From NCBI GenBank assembly GCA_009733575.1, contig ML769496.1, positions 1-64,000 on the forward strand: a stretch of 64,000 nucleotides of DNA. Direction: 5' to 3'. The position numbers and the translations under genes are program-made. Source of the DNA: Gymnopus androsaceus JB14 (lineage: Eukaryota; Basidiomycota; Agaricomycetes; Agaricales; Omphalotaceae). A model generated the notes under the pieces. That model was not told the origin of the DNA, did not search any database, and worked only from the letters and a program-made list of their open reading frames with translations. Positions 22,162 to 33,033 of the stretch are shown piece after piece; positions within the stretch are counted from its first letter, which is position 1; each line of letters starts with the position of its first letter.

Positions 22162-23898
22162 TTAGAGCATATCCCACTCATCCTCCGAATGTTTTCCACC
22201 TTCTTCATCTTCAAACACCTGACTGAGATCATTTTCATCAGCCCCGACACCTCTCATCTTCACGATGTCCTTTGCCAATGAAACATCCGACACACGACGT
22301 CTATCCTTGCCAGATCGTCCAGGCCTAGTTTGAGAGTGCGTATCGGATGTAGTCCGAGCGCGAGTATGGGACGACGAGCGGTCTTGGCTCGATGCGGTAT
22401 CTCTAACTGTAGTATTCTCGTTCGCAGAATTCACCCTTTGCGTTGGCATTGGTTGAGTCGCAGCAGCTCTCGGCCGGGACGCAGCCTGCAACAGCTGTCC
22501 AAACTCGAGACGGAAACCATGAGGAGTCGGCGGAGGAAGATGCGGCAGAGGGAACGAAGATGGATGGGGGATGAGGGATGAAGTGGTTTCGTGTGAAAGT
22601 CTAATAAGAGAAAGAAAGCTCGGTAAGCATATGGAAAGAAACGAGTTGAAAAGGTAAACTCACCTCCCCAGCCCATTGCTAGCAAGGCAAACAGTCCACA
22701 GATTACTCAGCACGTCTCCTGCTGCTACCTGGTGTAGTGGAATGTTTACGTGCTGGGTGTAGGCAAGATATGCAACGTTATACAGAAGCATAGCGATACC
22801 TGTCGCAAAGGATGGAGTAGATTGGATTGTTGCGGTTGAAGATGGATTTGTAGGAGATTTTTCGAGTATCGTGGAATCCGCTTCAGTGATGGAGGCAGAA
22901 GAAGATCCTGCGTCAGAACGCGATGGCGAAGCCAAACCAGGAAGGGTTATAGATGTGAACGGAGATGATGGTGCTGACTGAGCTGACGTCGTAGAAGCAG
23001 AGACATGTAGAGGATGCGTATAATGCCACCTGTGTAATTGATTATAAGAAAATAAAAATAGAGAGAAGAACATAAAGGCATGCCTAGCCCAACCGCCGTT
23101 CTCGCCTCCGATTCCTTTCACAGCACCGATATACGGAATACCAACACCCAACTTGCCCTTGCCCCACGTAACGTGAAAAGGCAACTTGACACCAAGATAA
23201 AATGCAAGCAAGTTTACAAAGTGGATTGTATGAGTCAGTACAGCGTTTATATGGTCTGGAGGATATCTGCGCATGTCGCCTGGCACTGGCAGTATCAGAT
23301 TGCCAATTGTCCAATGAATGTTGTCTTGAGCTATGCCAAAGACTTCGACGAGCTCCTGAACCAGTCCGATTCGAGCTTGAGCGATAGAAGAGGAAAGGGA
23401 AGCCAGAGAAGAATGCGCGGAAAGAATAGCAGGAGAAACTGACGATGCTTGCGAAGACACTAGTTTCGCAGCCGCCAACGTCTGCCTCCGTTCAGCTAGC
23501 GAATTACGAAGATTTTGTAGTCTTTCTCGTTCTAGATAAAGTAGGCTCAGCTACCAAAATTAAATAAACCAAAAAAAACTAACTTTGTTCATTGTCCTTT
23601 CTCAATGAAGCCAAACCGTCCATTAGCTCTGAAACTCGGCGCTGCATCGATGAAACGTCTGGCGCGACGAGTACGCGCAGATTCCATTCCTCCTGATCTT
23701 CCAATAGCAAGTGCAGTAGCAGCTTTAGCAACGGCTGCATCTCGTTCAAGAGCAAAATGACTCGTTTGTTTTTTGAAATCTTGAAGGCTAAACTGGTTGG
23801 TCATTGTGCAATAAACATCGAAACAAGACTCACTGGTTCTTTATACAATTATCGCAAAAGAATTTTCGTTGCTGGAGCTGGCAGTTCCTGCATTCCAT
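22162..23898 (-). CDS. Atg14/Vps38 (UVRAG)-like subunit of the Vps34 PI3-kinase complex
   Basis: Five exons (23898-23834, 23792-23584, 23531-23084, 23029-22664, 22600-22162) give 508 residues. The N-terminus MECRNCQLQQRKFFCDNC has the paired Cys motifs typical of Atg14/Barkor proteins. A coiled coil follows (about residues 30-150, SLRKDNEQKRERLQNLRNSL). The UVRAG/Atg14 domain then holds RRYPPDHINAVLTHTIHFVN and LAFYLGVKLPF, and later LLYNVAYLAYTQ. A Ser/Arg-rich, probably disordered tail ends in an acidic EDEWDML. Such subunits direct Vps34 to autophagosome or endosome membranes. Intron 3 begins with GC (GCATGC), is 54 nt long and has no stop in frame. Splicing it joins GGWAR to WHYTHPLHV, and retention would insert 18 mostly hydrophobic residues. 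Confidence 0.83.
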
Positions 23899-24413
23899 CT
23901 CGACATGGGTGTATGAGTTCGAGAAAATTTGATCTAATCTAATCTGAGCATCAACTACTGCAACACTGCCTTCGTTCCCTTCCCGAAATGAAGCTCAAAT
24001 GCGTTGTGGGCGTCTGAATTGCTCTCTTGTTCGTCGACTGTTCATTCATGTGCGGAGCTCTTTTCTCCTCAAACTCCAAGCCTTGCGACGCGACTGTCCT
24101 CGAGAACGTAGAAAAATGGCACTTGTGACACCATCCTAGTATACTCGTTCAGCGATCAGTTCTTCTTGCCCTGTTTCACAGCCGAACGCCGCAATAAGTA
24201 GCTCCTGAATCGCAAAATGAAAAGAGTTGTGGCAACAAGAGCGTCTCTTTCAGAGCGGTGCTTGATCATCTCCCAACGCGCAATATCCAGCATCTTTCCG
24301 TCTTTGATTGTTGTTCGACAGACGGGTAGCACAGTCTAGCAGCTACCTTCTACTTAAATTATCATCGACAACAGGTAGTCCCAACTTTCTTTTACCCCAC
24401 TGCTTCTCCCTGG
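23899..24413. promoter_or_regulatory. Divergent promoter region, Atg14-like / mucin-like gene
   Basis: 515 bp separate the ATG codons of two divergent genes. No distinct TATA box stands out; the region holds both 5' ends. Confidence 0.4.
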
Positions 24414-25917
24414 ATGGTGTTCCCCCTGCTTGTGTAGGTAACTCCTTACTTTCTGTGTGCTTCAAAGGCTAACTGCGGCGCACAGGGTGCTTTGTATCAA
24501 AGCCGTCGCTGCACAGACTGTACCTGTGACCGAGTCCACACCCGAACCGACTAGTACTGGAGCAGGAATCCTGACACCGGGGCAGACTATAACTTTGACT
24601 GTTAACGAAACTGCTCCTCTCAGTCAATTCGCAGTGGGCTTTGGGTCCGGTAGTGCATTCAGCGCCGTAACCACAGTCTTCCCTGGACCAGGCGTCTCTT
24701 CAACTAGTTTTGATTTAATCATCCCTTCATTAAGGTAAATGGATTGTTCGGTAGAATCAGTCAAACATTCTTACCGTCACCTTCAGCGCAACCACAGCCG
24801 AAGTGTTTATTAGTTTTTTTGGCTCTACTACACTGTAAGTACTTCCGAGTCCTCCCTCAAAACGGATGTTTATCGTGAATAATCTTAGGAGTGCTATCGC
24901 AACTGTGACATTGGCGCCAGAAACTTCCAAGCAGGTTAGTAGAATCGGAATTTCATGAAACACCTCACTTAAAAAGGTATTAGTGGTAATTCCGAGATAG
25001 CAACAACTTCCACAGATATTAACACTACCTCGACATCGACTGCTACAAGCTTCCAGCAGGTCAGTCGAAATCGAAATTCATGAAACACCTCACTTCAAAG
25101 GTATTAGTAGTAGCTCCGAGACATCAACGACTTCCACAGATATCAGTAGTACCTCAGCCATCTTAATAACGGAGTGCGGGTTCTCAAACATCAATGCAGA
25201 TACTCCAACACCTACTGATACGGTGACAACAAATCCTTCACTCTCCTCGTTAGTCTCCCATTTTTCCACACAAACTATGGAACTGATCGAAAAAATAGGA
25301 CCAGCCTGAGTGCATCTGCAACTGCATTGTAAGTGTAACAGTACATCCTATGCTTTATCATCATATGGGTATTCAAAACTCCTTTGAAGCATCTCAAACT
25401 CACCTTCATCACTTTCGAGAACGAAGAATATCAGAGCGATCATTGGTGGAACCATTGGCGCCGTTTTATTAGTTCTTTTGACTCTCATTGCTCTCTTTTT
25501 ATGGATCAAACGTCGCCACAAACCAGAGCCAATGACGTTCCGTGGTGATATAATGGTCAGAGCTAGCCATAATGGTTCCACAACTTCTAGCCCGTACGAA
25601 ACAATGCCGGTGTTGGGAGCATACAACCTCCTGCGAGCTTCGTTTCCTCGCAGGAGGAGGATGCAGAATCCGCTGGCGCCAATAGCATGGATAGTAGGAT
25701 TGAAGGCAGCAGTGGGATACGGTCAAACCGACAGTCACAGCCAATCACGAATCGCCAAAGCGAGCTTGAGGAAAAAATATATCACCTCAACACCCTATTG
25801 ATGTCACTGGAGGACGGAAGCTCAAGCAGTGATCGTAGCTACCAGATCAAACAAGTTGAAGCAAGGATAGAGTACCTGGAGAGGTTGAAACCAGTGTCGG
25901 GCGCTGGGGCTCAATAA
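24414..25917 (+). CDS. Mucin-like single-pass membrane protein with cytoplasmic coiled coil
   Basis: Exons 1-3 are 24414-24433, 24486-24734 and 24787-24834, and the last is 25654-25917. Several short exons lie between. The first splice creates a clean signal peptide (MVFPLLVVLCIKAVAA, cut before Q). The ectodomain begins TPGQTITLTVNETAPLSQFA and passes into Ser/Thr-rich sequence. A transmembrane helix near 25440-25505 (GAVLLVLLTLIALFLW) is followed by the stop-transfer IKRRHK. The cytoplasmic tail ends in a predicted coiled coil (SELEEKIYHLNTLLMSLE). This architecture, a wall-facing mucin-like domain plus one helix and a tail, resembles fungal wall-stress sensors in layout only; I see no WSC or known receptor domain. 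The middle exons include an internal duplication (separate entry). Confidence 0.6.
24925..25165 (+). repeat. Internal tandem duplication of an intron-exon unit
   Basis: Two adjacent copies, about 24925-25048 and 25049-25165, each contain a (T)CCA(A)GCAG|GT splice junction, a 41-44 nt intron with TTCATGAAACACCTCACTT, and an exon starting GTATTAGT and rich in Ser/Thr codons (ACTTCCACAGATAT). The duplication lengthens the mucin-like ectodomain by one exon. Confidence 0.7.
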
Positions 25918-26083
25918 CGAGCCACCGCCCAGTAATACTTATTTTGAAATATTTATACCCCACTAGTGTATTAGTGAGCTAGAGAGTTTCATATTAGGTG
26001 GGAATACAGTAAAAAGCACTGGAGACATTGCAAACGATTTCCGAGCCTCAATACGCGGATAATATTCATTCATCATTCATTCA

Positions 26084-26631
26084 TCACTCTCCCCTGCTCA
26101 GACGCTGCTGTTCGCGTTCTTGTCGCTGTTGAATGACTTTCTGCAGGCAAAATGATATTAGCACGCATATCTCAAAAGTCGGAAAGTAAAAGGACGACGT
26201 ACAGCTTTCATACTCTCGATGCTTGACAAAAATGTGTCGAGCGTGCTCTCCGAAAGCTCCCCTACCTCGAATGTGTGGCTTTCGATTAGCTGAGACCGAA
26301 CGACCGAAAGATAAACGATACACACATTTACCCCAACTTGGTTCCCGATCTCCTGTAAACGTTCCTTCTCTGCAGCCCAAGGATCCAATAGCGACGGGGA
26401 GGTACCAGAGCTCGTATTAGTAGGGACGGCACCCTGAGGTGGCGCTACCGGACTGGACGTAGAAAGGTTGGGAGGGATTGTAAGAGGGCCAAAAGAGAAA
26501 TAAGCATCGTAGTGACACTGATACGACCCACCCCAGTGAGAGCCTTGACCCTGATACTGGAGACGATTACGGCGTTTAGCGTACATAGTCGCGACACCAA
26601 CACCGAGGAGAAACCAGAGAAGATTGCCCAT
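26084..26631 (-). CDS. Small membrane-anchored protein of unknown function
   Basis: Exons 26631-26332, 26289-26203 and 26140-26084 give 147 residues. The N-terminus MGNLLWFLLGVGVATMYAKR is an uncleaved signal-anchor or single transmembrane helix followed by basic residues. A Pro/Ser-rich middle and a helical C-terminal half follow (DPWAAEKERLQEIG, STLDTFLSSIESMKAKV, QQRQEREQQRL), probably a short coiled coil. All three frames join cleanly. I do not recognise the family. Small anchored proteins of this layout are often mitochondrial or ER, but the sequence does not decide. Confidence 0.6.
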
Positions 26632-26909
26632 GGTGTCCTATGTGTATATGAAGAAGCGGATTAATCTGCGCGAAGGTGTGTTCGAGTAATTAATGCTGAA
26701 CGTAGCGATGGATGATGATTTTTACTTCGAAAACATGCCCTTTTATCCCAACTCACGATGGGAAAAGACGGACAGACGGAAGTGAAGGCGGTCAGATTCG
26801 TCACTATTCATCAGACGGCAGCACTGAGCGCAGTATACTACAGTATCATTGTATACTTGCGCAGAATTGGCTGAAAACCAGATTGCGTGTCTATTCGGCG
26901 GCATGATTC

Positions 26910-27002
26910 TATAGTTCAGCCTAAGCTGCGGCAACGTGTCTACAGTTCAGCCTAAGCTGCACCGGCGTGTCTACAGTTTAGTCTAAGCTGCGGCGACGTG
27001 TC
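26910..27002 (+). repeat. 31-bp tandem repeat, three units
   Basis: The units at 26910-26940, 26941-26971 and 26972-27002 share TAcAGTTcAGcCTAAGCTGC and an ACGTGTC end. They lie upstream of the small membrane-protein gene (-) and downstream of the esterase gene's 3' end. Function unknown. Confidence 0.75.
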
Positions 27003-27420
27003 AGTCGTTCTAGCTCAGAAATTGCACCGACAACGGTGAGTCTGAGACTGGGAAACAGTGATCCTTGGATACACGGGTCCTCGAATCAGCTTAATAGAAC
27101 GATATCAAATCTAAATATATTTTCGCCTCTCTGAAATCTAGCTCCTGCCCCCACTCTCCTATTGCTGTACAATGTATGCAGATAGTACTGAGGAAAGAGA
27201 GAGTTCCATACTTCCGAGTCCACTTGGCCCTGCAGGGACTCAACGCGCTTATAGATTCGTTCACGAAATCGACGCTGTTGACGTGTGTGTAAGATAGCAG
27301 GCGCGACTTTTGTCGATAAAAGGATCGATACACTTTTGTAGAATACAGTAGTACAAAGCTACAATTTTTTAAAACATCCATAACGAGTCGTTAAGTTCAC
27401 CGAATATCCATATGTCCTTC

Positions 27421-29165
27421 CTAAGGCGTGGTATTATACGTATCACCAGGAATATGACAAGCTCCTTCAACCGTATTCCCGTCCACGAACTGCACTACCT
27501 GTCCGTCCGCTCCAAATTGCGCCAAAGTTCCACCAGTCGTCGCATTATCAACCTGATAACTCCGGCCACCCATTCGCCGGCAACGACATCGGATCCTTGA
27601 TGAAATCCAACAAATAATTCTGCATGGTCACCGATGTCTGGACTTCCAAATCCGTAATCTCACCCGGCGCAATGACATACGAACCAAAGAACATGTAGAG
27701 GTCAGAATAGTGGTATGCACCGAGCCACGTAACGGGAGCAATGTTGCTGAAATTACCGGCCCATTCGTAACGGTAGGTGGTGAGACCAAGTTCCTCCCGA
27801 AGAACACTAGTGTTGTAGGCATGACAGACGGTAGCGAGGGTGTTAATGACGACTAGTGTCTCATTTGGTCCTGCGGCAACGTCGTCAATGGGGTAGGGGT
27901 CTAGGGCGGAGGCTTCACGGGCAGTGGTGCCGAGTATTTTGGGAAGTTTGGCGATTTGATCATTGAGGTAGCGTTCGGTGTAGTTGGCGAAGACGAATTT
28001 GCCGTCAACTAGAGAGAGAGTTGCTTAGCAGATACCTCGTTACGATTAGAAGGCTTATTTACCTTGTCTCGTGAATGATATCGCGGGCTGGGACGTGTTT
28101 ACCAAAGTCGAGTTATCCTGATATTGGCCTACAAAGTTCTCGATACGATCCATAGGAATACGGCGCATGCACTGGAGCTCAGTTTCCGCATTCTCAAAAT
28201 CGCACCCCATGTTCTTTGCGACAAAGGTGAAGTTGGAACCAGCGAAGTCTGGGTCAGTTGGATTACCAATTGCAAAGCCAGAACTCGATACAGTAGCACG
28301 AACGATGGGGTCCTCGTAGAATGCAAAGAGATACATGTCTGTCGCAGCAGCTCCCGCAGACTGACCCCAGAGAGTGATTCTTGGAATAATACGGTCAATT
28401 AGATGATGGAAGAAAAAAACCTTTCACTTACTTTGAAGGATCGCCACCAAAAGCAGCGATGTTCTCGCTAACCCACTCGATAGCTAGACGTTGGTCCTGG
28501 AGTCCAAAGTTGGTGGATCCATTCAAACCACGGGCATTGGGGTAGCTGAAGATGTTTACGCGGTAATTGGTGGTAACGACAATATGACTTTGCGAGAGGG
28601 AAACCCAATGCGCAGGAAGCTGAGTAGGAATATTAATGCCACCAGTCACATCCCCGCCGCCAGTGAGGAAGTGGATAACAGGGAGTTTTGAGTCTGCCGT
28701 GGCATTGGAAGGGGTCCAGATCGCAATGGTTAGACAGTCTTCAGCAGAGTTTTGCGCGACTTGTCCGGCAAGCAAGCTTTCGCCAAAGTTGACGATGAGG
28801 TTGCCCGTGATGTTGAGTGCCCAAGCTGTGGGGATAGCAGAGACATATTGTGCGCACTGAGGACCGAAGACGGTGGAGTCAATAACTTCGGAAGAGTTGT
28901 CGAGAGCCTCGGGGGAAGTCCATCGTCGACTACCCACAGGAGGCTGGGGAAAGACTAATCAATATCCACCGAGTTAAGGATGGGATTGTGCAGGGAGTAC
29001 CTTCGCGTATGGGATATACTTGAATTGTCTGACGTCGGGGTATGTGTCATTGAGATCACCAGTGAAAGTACCGGTGCGAGTGGTTACGGTCAAGCTGTCC
29101 GCAGCCGACCAGGCGAAACTGGCCAGACTGGCGAGAAAAAGGATAGTCGCAGCTCTTTTGAGCAT
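27421..29165 (-). CDS. Secreted type-B carboxylesterase/lipase, 3' frameshift
   Basis: Exons are 29165-29001, 28943-28432, 28379-28063 and 28008-27548. The N-terminus MLKRAATILFLASLASFAWS is a signal peptide. Family motifs: EDCLTIAIWTP, the oxyanion segment TGGGDVTGG (Thr where most members have His or Tyr), NYRVNIFSYPNA, NFGLQDQRLAIEWV, AAFGGDPSKITLWGQSAGA with the nucleophile Ser, and AYHYSDLYMFFGSY with the expected catalytic His. Read to the first stop (27548-27550) the protein has 484 residues. The next frame continues the family-like sequence VDNATTGGTLAQFGADGQVV down to 27421. A one-base shift near 27560 therefore truncates the last 40 or so residues, or the assembly has an error. These enzymes hydrolyse ester bonds of lipids or xenobiotics outside the cell. 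Confidence 0.83.
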
Positions 29166-29659
29166 AGAGGGCAGTGGCGTAATGGAGAGAAGGAGTCGTA
29201 GTCATATAGCCTGCACTCCAACTGTTCCTGAAGCTGGCCATCGACTCGGCATAATTTTGTGCGCAGGTCAGCGGGGCAATATTGAACATTTGGACAAGGA
29301 AAAACATGCGGAATAACAGCAGTCCTTCTTCACACAACTCCACTCAGGCGACATCTCGAGAACCAGATGTCATGCAGAACTATAAAAGTGCGAGGTGGTT
29401 CAGATGGCACGGAACTCGTCACAGTGGGTCGTTCCTGATGCACGTTGTCTTCGCCATTGGACGACGCTCCTGTGGAACAATTTATAACGCGCAAAGTGCT
29501 GGAGGAGTACTGAATGTCAGATAATTTACTGTAAGAGACGTCCGAGGCCAAGACGGCGCGCAGAGTCCACGTTTCGACATGAGAGTACAAATTTAAGAGC
29601 GGTTCTTGATCTTATCTAATCTAATCGAGGGCGTCGATCAGCTCTTAACCTCGAACCCC
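29166..29659. promoter_or_regulatory. Divergent promoter region, esterase / dehydratase-like gene
   Basis: About 494 bp between two divergent start codons hold both 5' ends. TATAAA at 29381-29386 (AACTATAAAAGTGCG) is a plausible TATA box. Confidence 0.4.
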
Positions 29660-30605
29660 ATGTTCTTAAACTCTAGGCCATTTCGGGTACTCAGACAATC
29701 TGGATACCAAAGCTTGTACAGCACCAATATATCGAACATTACCCAGACGCACTTGGCCTCCCTTCCTTCAATTCCATCTAGACCAACAACTACACCTACG
29801 CCATGGTTATCGCCCGAAGAGATTGAAGCATATCTTTTTCCACTAGTGGAGATAATCCCTTGGAGGTTTATATCTAAGAAGGGGAGACTGGCCGAGTTTA
29901 TTTCTCGTCGGAAGGATGATAAGAGAGCGATGATGATAATGCAGGGTCTCAGCGCGAATTCTAAACATAGTTGGAATGGTCTGTTGTACTTTGCCAGCTA
30001 CGACTTTACTACACCAGCTGCAGCAGCAGAATTCTTGTAGGTATATCTGAAATCGCAAAAGAGGAGGAGGTACGTACATGGCGCTATTCTTTCCTGTCTT
30101 TTACTTATGGGATATTGCAATAGCACGAACCCCTTTTCCTCAGACTCCACACTGATGCTCAATCCGCGCGTATACATCGAATTAACAACACGAGATGCCT
30201 ACATCCCGAAGGAAGTAGCTGATCTTCGCGTGAAGAGAAAGCCAAATATCCGTAAGTTTACTAGCCTTCATCCTGCATACATTCATCTATGTATCTGTAT
30301 AGCCATACCTGAAACCCTCGTTACGCCGGGGCTCACCCTGCGTGATGTGCGACTCGCTATGCTAATGGATGGGTTTTTCCGTGAACGATTCCTCTTTGGT
30401 TCCCAAACTGGTATCTTCCGGATGCCAGTCAAAACTGAAGAATCTAGGCAGCGGGACCCACTCACGGCGAAGGATGTTATCCGCGAAGTATTTCAAAAGC
30501 GATATTGGGAACAATATGTAGGTAGACTGTCTTTCATGGCCCATTTCCTCTAATGATTATCTTCGATTCCAATAGATCAAGCATGTAACCGCTCAAATTC
30601 AGTAG
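29660..30605 (+). CDS. Pterin-4a-carbinolamine dehydratase-like protein, frame uncertain
   Basis: The first ATG of the frame is 29660; the N-terminus MFLNSRPFRVLRQSGYQ is basic and Ser-rich, like a mitochondrial presequence. WLSPEEIEAYLFPL, YFASYDFTTPAAAAEFL, ISEIAKEEEHEP and PGLTLRDVRLAMLMD follow the order of the PCD/DCoH family, which recycles tetrahydrobiopterin or acts as a small dimerisation protein. The family-like segment at 30037-30069 is out of frame with the flanks. Two readings are possible: an intron 30037-30123 skips it and keeps one frame, or the gene carries compensating frameshifts. Later exons run to about 30246, then 30298-30517, then a last exon 30576-30605 ending AQIQ-stop. 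That stop was created by the downstream tandem duplication. Confidence 0.55.
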
Positions 30606-30680
30606 ACTGTCTTTCATGGCCATTTCCTCTAATGATTATCTTCGATTCCAATAGATCAAGCATGTAACCGCTCAAATTCA
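30522..30680 (+). repeat. 80-bp tandem duplication at the end of the dehydratase-like gene
   Basis: 30522-30601 and 30602-30680 are identical except for one missing C (CATGGCCCAT versus CATGGCCAT). The unit spans most of the last intron and the last exon. In the unduplicated arrangement the protein would read AQIQKNES-stop; the duplication puts TAG right after AQIQ. Confidence 0.9.
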
Positions 30681-31582
30681 GAAGAATGAAAGTTGAAGTT
30701 AGGAATTACTGTATTATATACTATTTAAAGGTGCAGAATGCCGCAGCGTATACGTAGTCAACCAAGTTGGTGTTATCTCCGATTTGAATGTTTGTTGCAG
30801 GTCTCTGCGAGGCATCGCGTTCGCTGGAAACACCAATACCCAAGTAAGTAACTAAGGGGGGACCGGGTGAGTTCATTTGCCCCAGTCCATACGACAACAG
30901 TAGAAGACGTGTAGACGATGTTCTTGACTGAAGCTTGCTGCATTATATTGCGGGTACCAGTCTAGTTAACGTCGTAATAGATCTTCAGGCGCAGACCATG
31001 AACTGTGGGAGGCTGTATGAATGACTCGTGGGCCCGGGGTGTTTGTTCGATAAAGCAGAAATATCAACTATCCCGGAGGGCCTCACTACGCGTGGTTTGA
31101 TCTGCAGCAGAAAAAAAGGCAAAACACGGATAGATTAGTGAGTCAAAATCTGAGTCTAGCGTCTCATATCTCTCGTCACATACCTGTATCACAACATCGC
31201 AAAGGCTTTTAGAATCGAAAATACCTCCCTTGAAATTCTATACTCCAGAAACTCTTTCATCGTCCGAAGGATCGACCAACTTTCAGAACCGTGACTGTTT
31301 CGTTGATGTTGGCGTGCGCGGCTACATATCTCAGATCTGGCTTACAATTATGAGAGCCGAGAAATCCGGTCCTTCAGCGCTTCAGCCTTGGCTTTCACCG
31401 CCGTATCATAGAACTTCTTCGGACAGGCCATAGCAAAGTCAATGGCATGATGCACGGTGAGTCTCGTCGGGACTTCAGCAACGTTGTCGGGCTTCCGAAT
31501 CCTTAGGTTGATGTTGGTTCCCTTGATCACTGTTTCATAGACGTTCAATGGGTTCTGAACCCTGAACATAATAAATTGGCCC
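30681..31582. other. Intergenic region
   Basis: No gene is supported on the plus strand. On the minus strand the frame 31348-31725 is open for 125 codons; its last 65 or so lie in this gap and have a protein-like composition (GTNINLRIRKPDNVAEV), but they have no start of their own and no family motif that I know. Confidence 0.35.
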
Positions 31583-32319
31583 TTATAGTAGTACGACAGA
31601 AACCCCAACCAATAACCCTGCTGAAACAAATCCAAGGAATCTTGGGCCAAGCCCAAGTTGTACTGCTCCATTTTTAGCTCCAGCAGTGGACGAAGGAGAG
31701 CTTGATCCAGATGATCCACTTCCACCAGTCGCTGCCTGCGTGGGAGCAGAGATGGACACCTCGAGTGCGGAGGCGCTTCCAGTCTCGGTAAAGGTGACTA
31801 AATCGGTTTGGTTTACATCAGCCTGGCCGACTTCGACACACCCTACACTGCTCGAGGGCCCCAAGGTGCAGTCACCACTTATAGATGCAATATTCGTGAA
31901 CCTGAATCCAGATGCAGATGCAACCACGGTGAAGGCTACAACTAGCGTCAAAAAAGGTAGAATTCCGGCCAGTGTTCGACTTACAAGTTGTTACGACCGT
32001 TGTTCCCGATTGAACATCACCAAACAACGCAGCGTCTCCACTGTCGATCTCATTGATGACATAACGTTGTCTCGCTCCCACCAGAGGCAGTTCCGATAGG
32101 GTCTGCCCAGACAGTGGGGGTAGGGCAGAGGTGAACTATCATCAGATCCAGAGTCGGGATCAGCAGGGAAAAAGAGTGACAAGCTACTCTGGCCTTGCAC
32201 GAGCGCTGCCAAAGGATTAGTTTTACCTGAATAGTGAAATAGCTGGCACGAGAAAAGACCGACTTACTGAAGAGAGTAGGCAGAGAAGCAAATGAAAGTG
32301 CGAAAAGAGTGAGCTTCAT
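31583..32319 (-). CDS. Secreted GPI-type surface protein
   Basis: The start ATG at 32319 gives a signal peptide (MKLTLFALSFASLPTLF) with a splice site inside its codon 18. Further exons encode SSLSLFFPAD, then VGARQRYVINEIDSGDAALFGDVQSGTTVV, and the last exon (about 31948-31583) encodes a Cys pair (GDCTLG..GCVEV), a Ser/Gly/Ala-rich linker and a C-terminal hydrophobic tail (FVSAGLLVGVSVVLL) fit for GPI attachment. The layout matches the partial gene at 1-719. The junction after DPDSGSDD does not keep phase with any GT-AG pair that I can find, so either a small frameshift or an unusual splice lies near 32135. Function unknown. Confidence 0.65.
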
Positions 32320-33033
32320 GATGTGGTAAGGAAAGAGAAAAATGGGAGAAAGTTTAAACACGCGATCCCATTTTATACCGACGACTCGAATTCCTGGCAG
32401 TCTAGGCTGTTGAGTTGTTCAGTGATCATATTGACAGACGGAATCAAAAGTAAATCGGACAAACGGTGTACAGTATAGTGAAAACTGAACGGTGCGAGAT
32501 GAACGATGGATTAAAATTAACCTACTAAAACAGAATAGAACTCTTAGACAAATCCTGCAACTGCGCTTTTCCAGGCTTTGCCCCACTGAACGTCGTTCAA
32601 GTATTGCCAAGCTCTTTCGATGGCTACCAAATTTCGCGTACCTTGTTTCGTGTTTCGAACTTTCAATGCGCATGAAATCACAGCTCAGGGCTCTTGCCAT
32701 TGGTTCTTGACGTTCCTTGAGGAAGGGTATATTGAATACACCTCGAGACTCGCGTTGGTGGTTGTCATCGAAAAAAAGTTGTGTTACTTGGCGGTAACAA
32801 GTTGAGACGACACATCCCCGGTCGAAAGGCCGAGCCGTCAGGCGATTGAATTAAGCGCTCGTTCTGTTTTTTTTTGTGATCTTCGAATTCGCCCATATGC
32901 TTCTCAAAACTTCCATTCTCTCTGTTGTAACCAAGAGGAATACTGCTACATTATATTATGAACCTACATATTGCTACACAAGACTTGGTGTGTATCTGTT
33001 TCCATTGTCCGATATTCTCCTTGTCCTGATAAA
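32320..33033. other. Intergenic region
   Basis: 714 bp lie between two minus-strand genes. TTTTATACC near 32370, about 45 bp upstream of the ATG at 32319, is a weak TATA-like site. No coding frame is supported. Confidence 0.35.
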
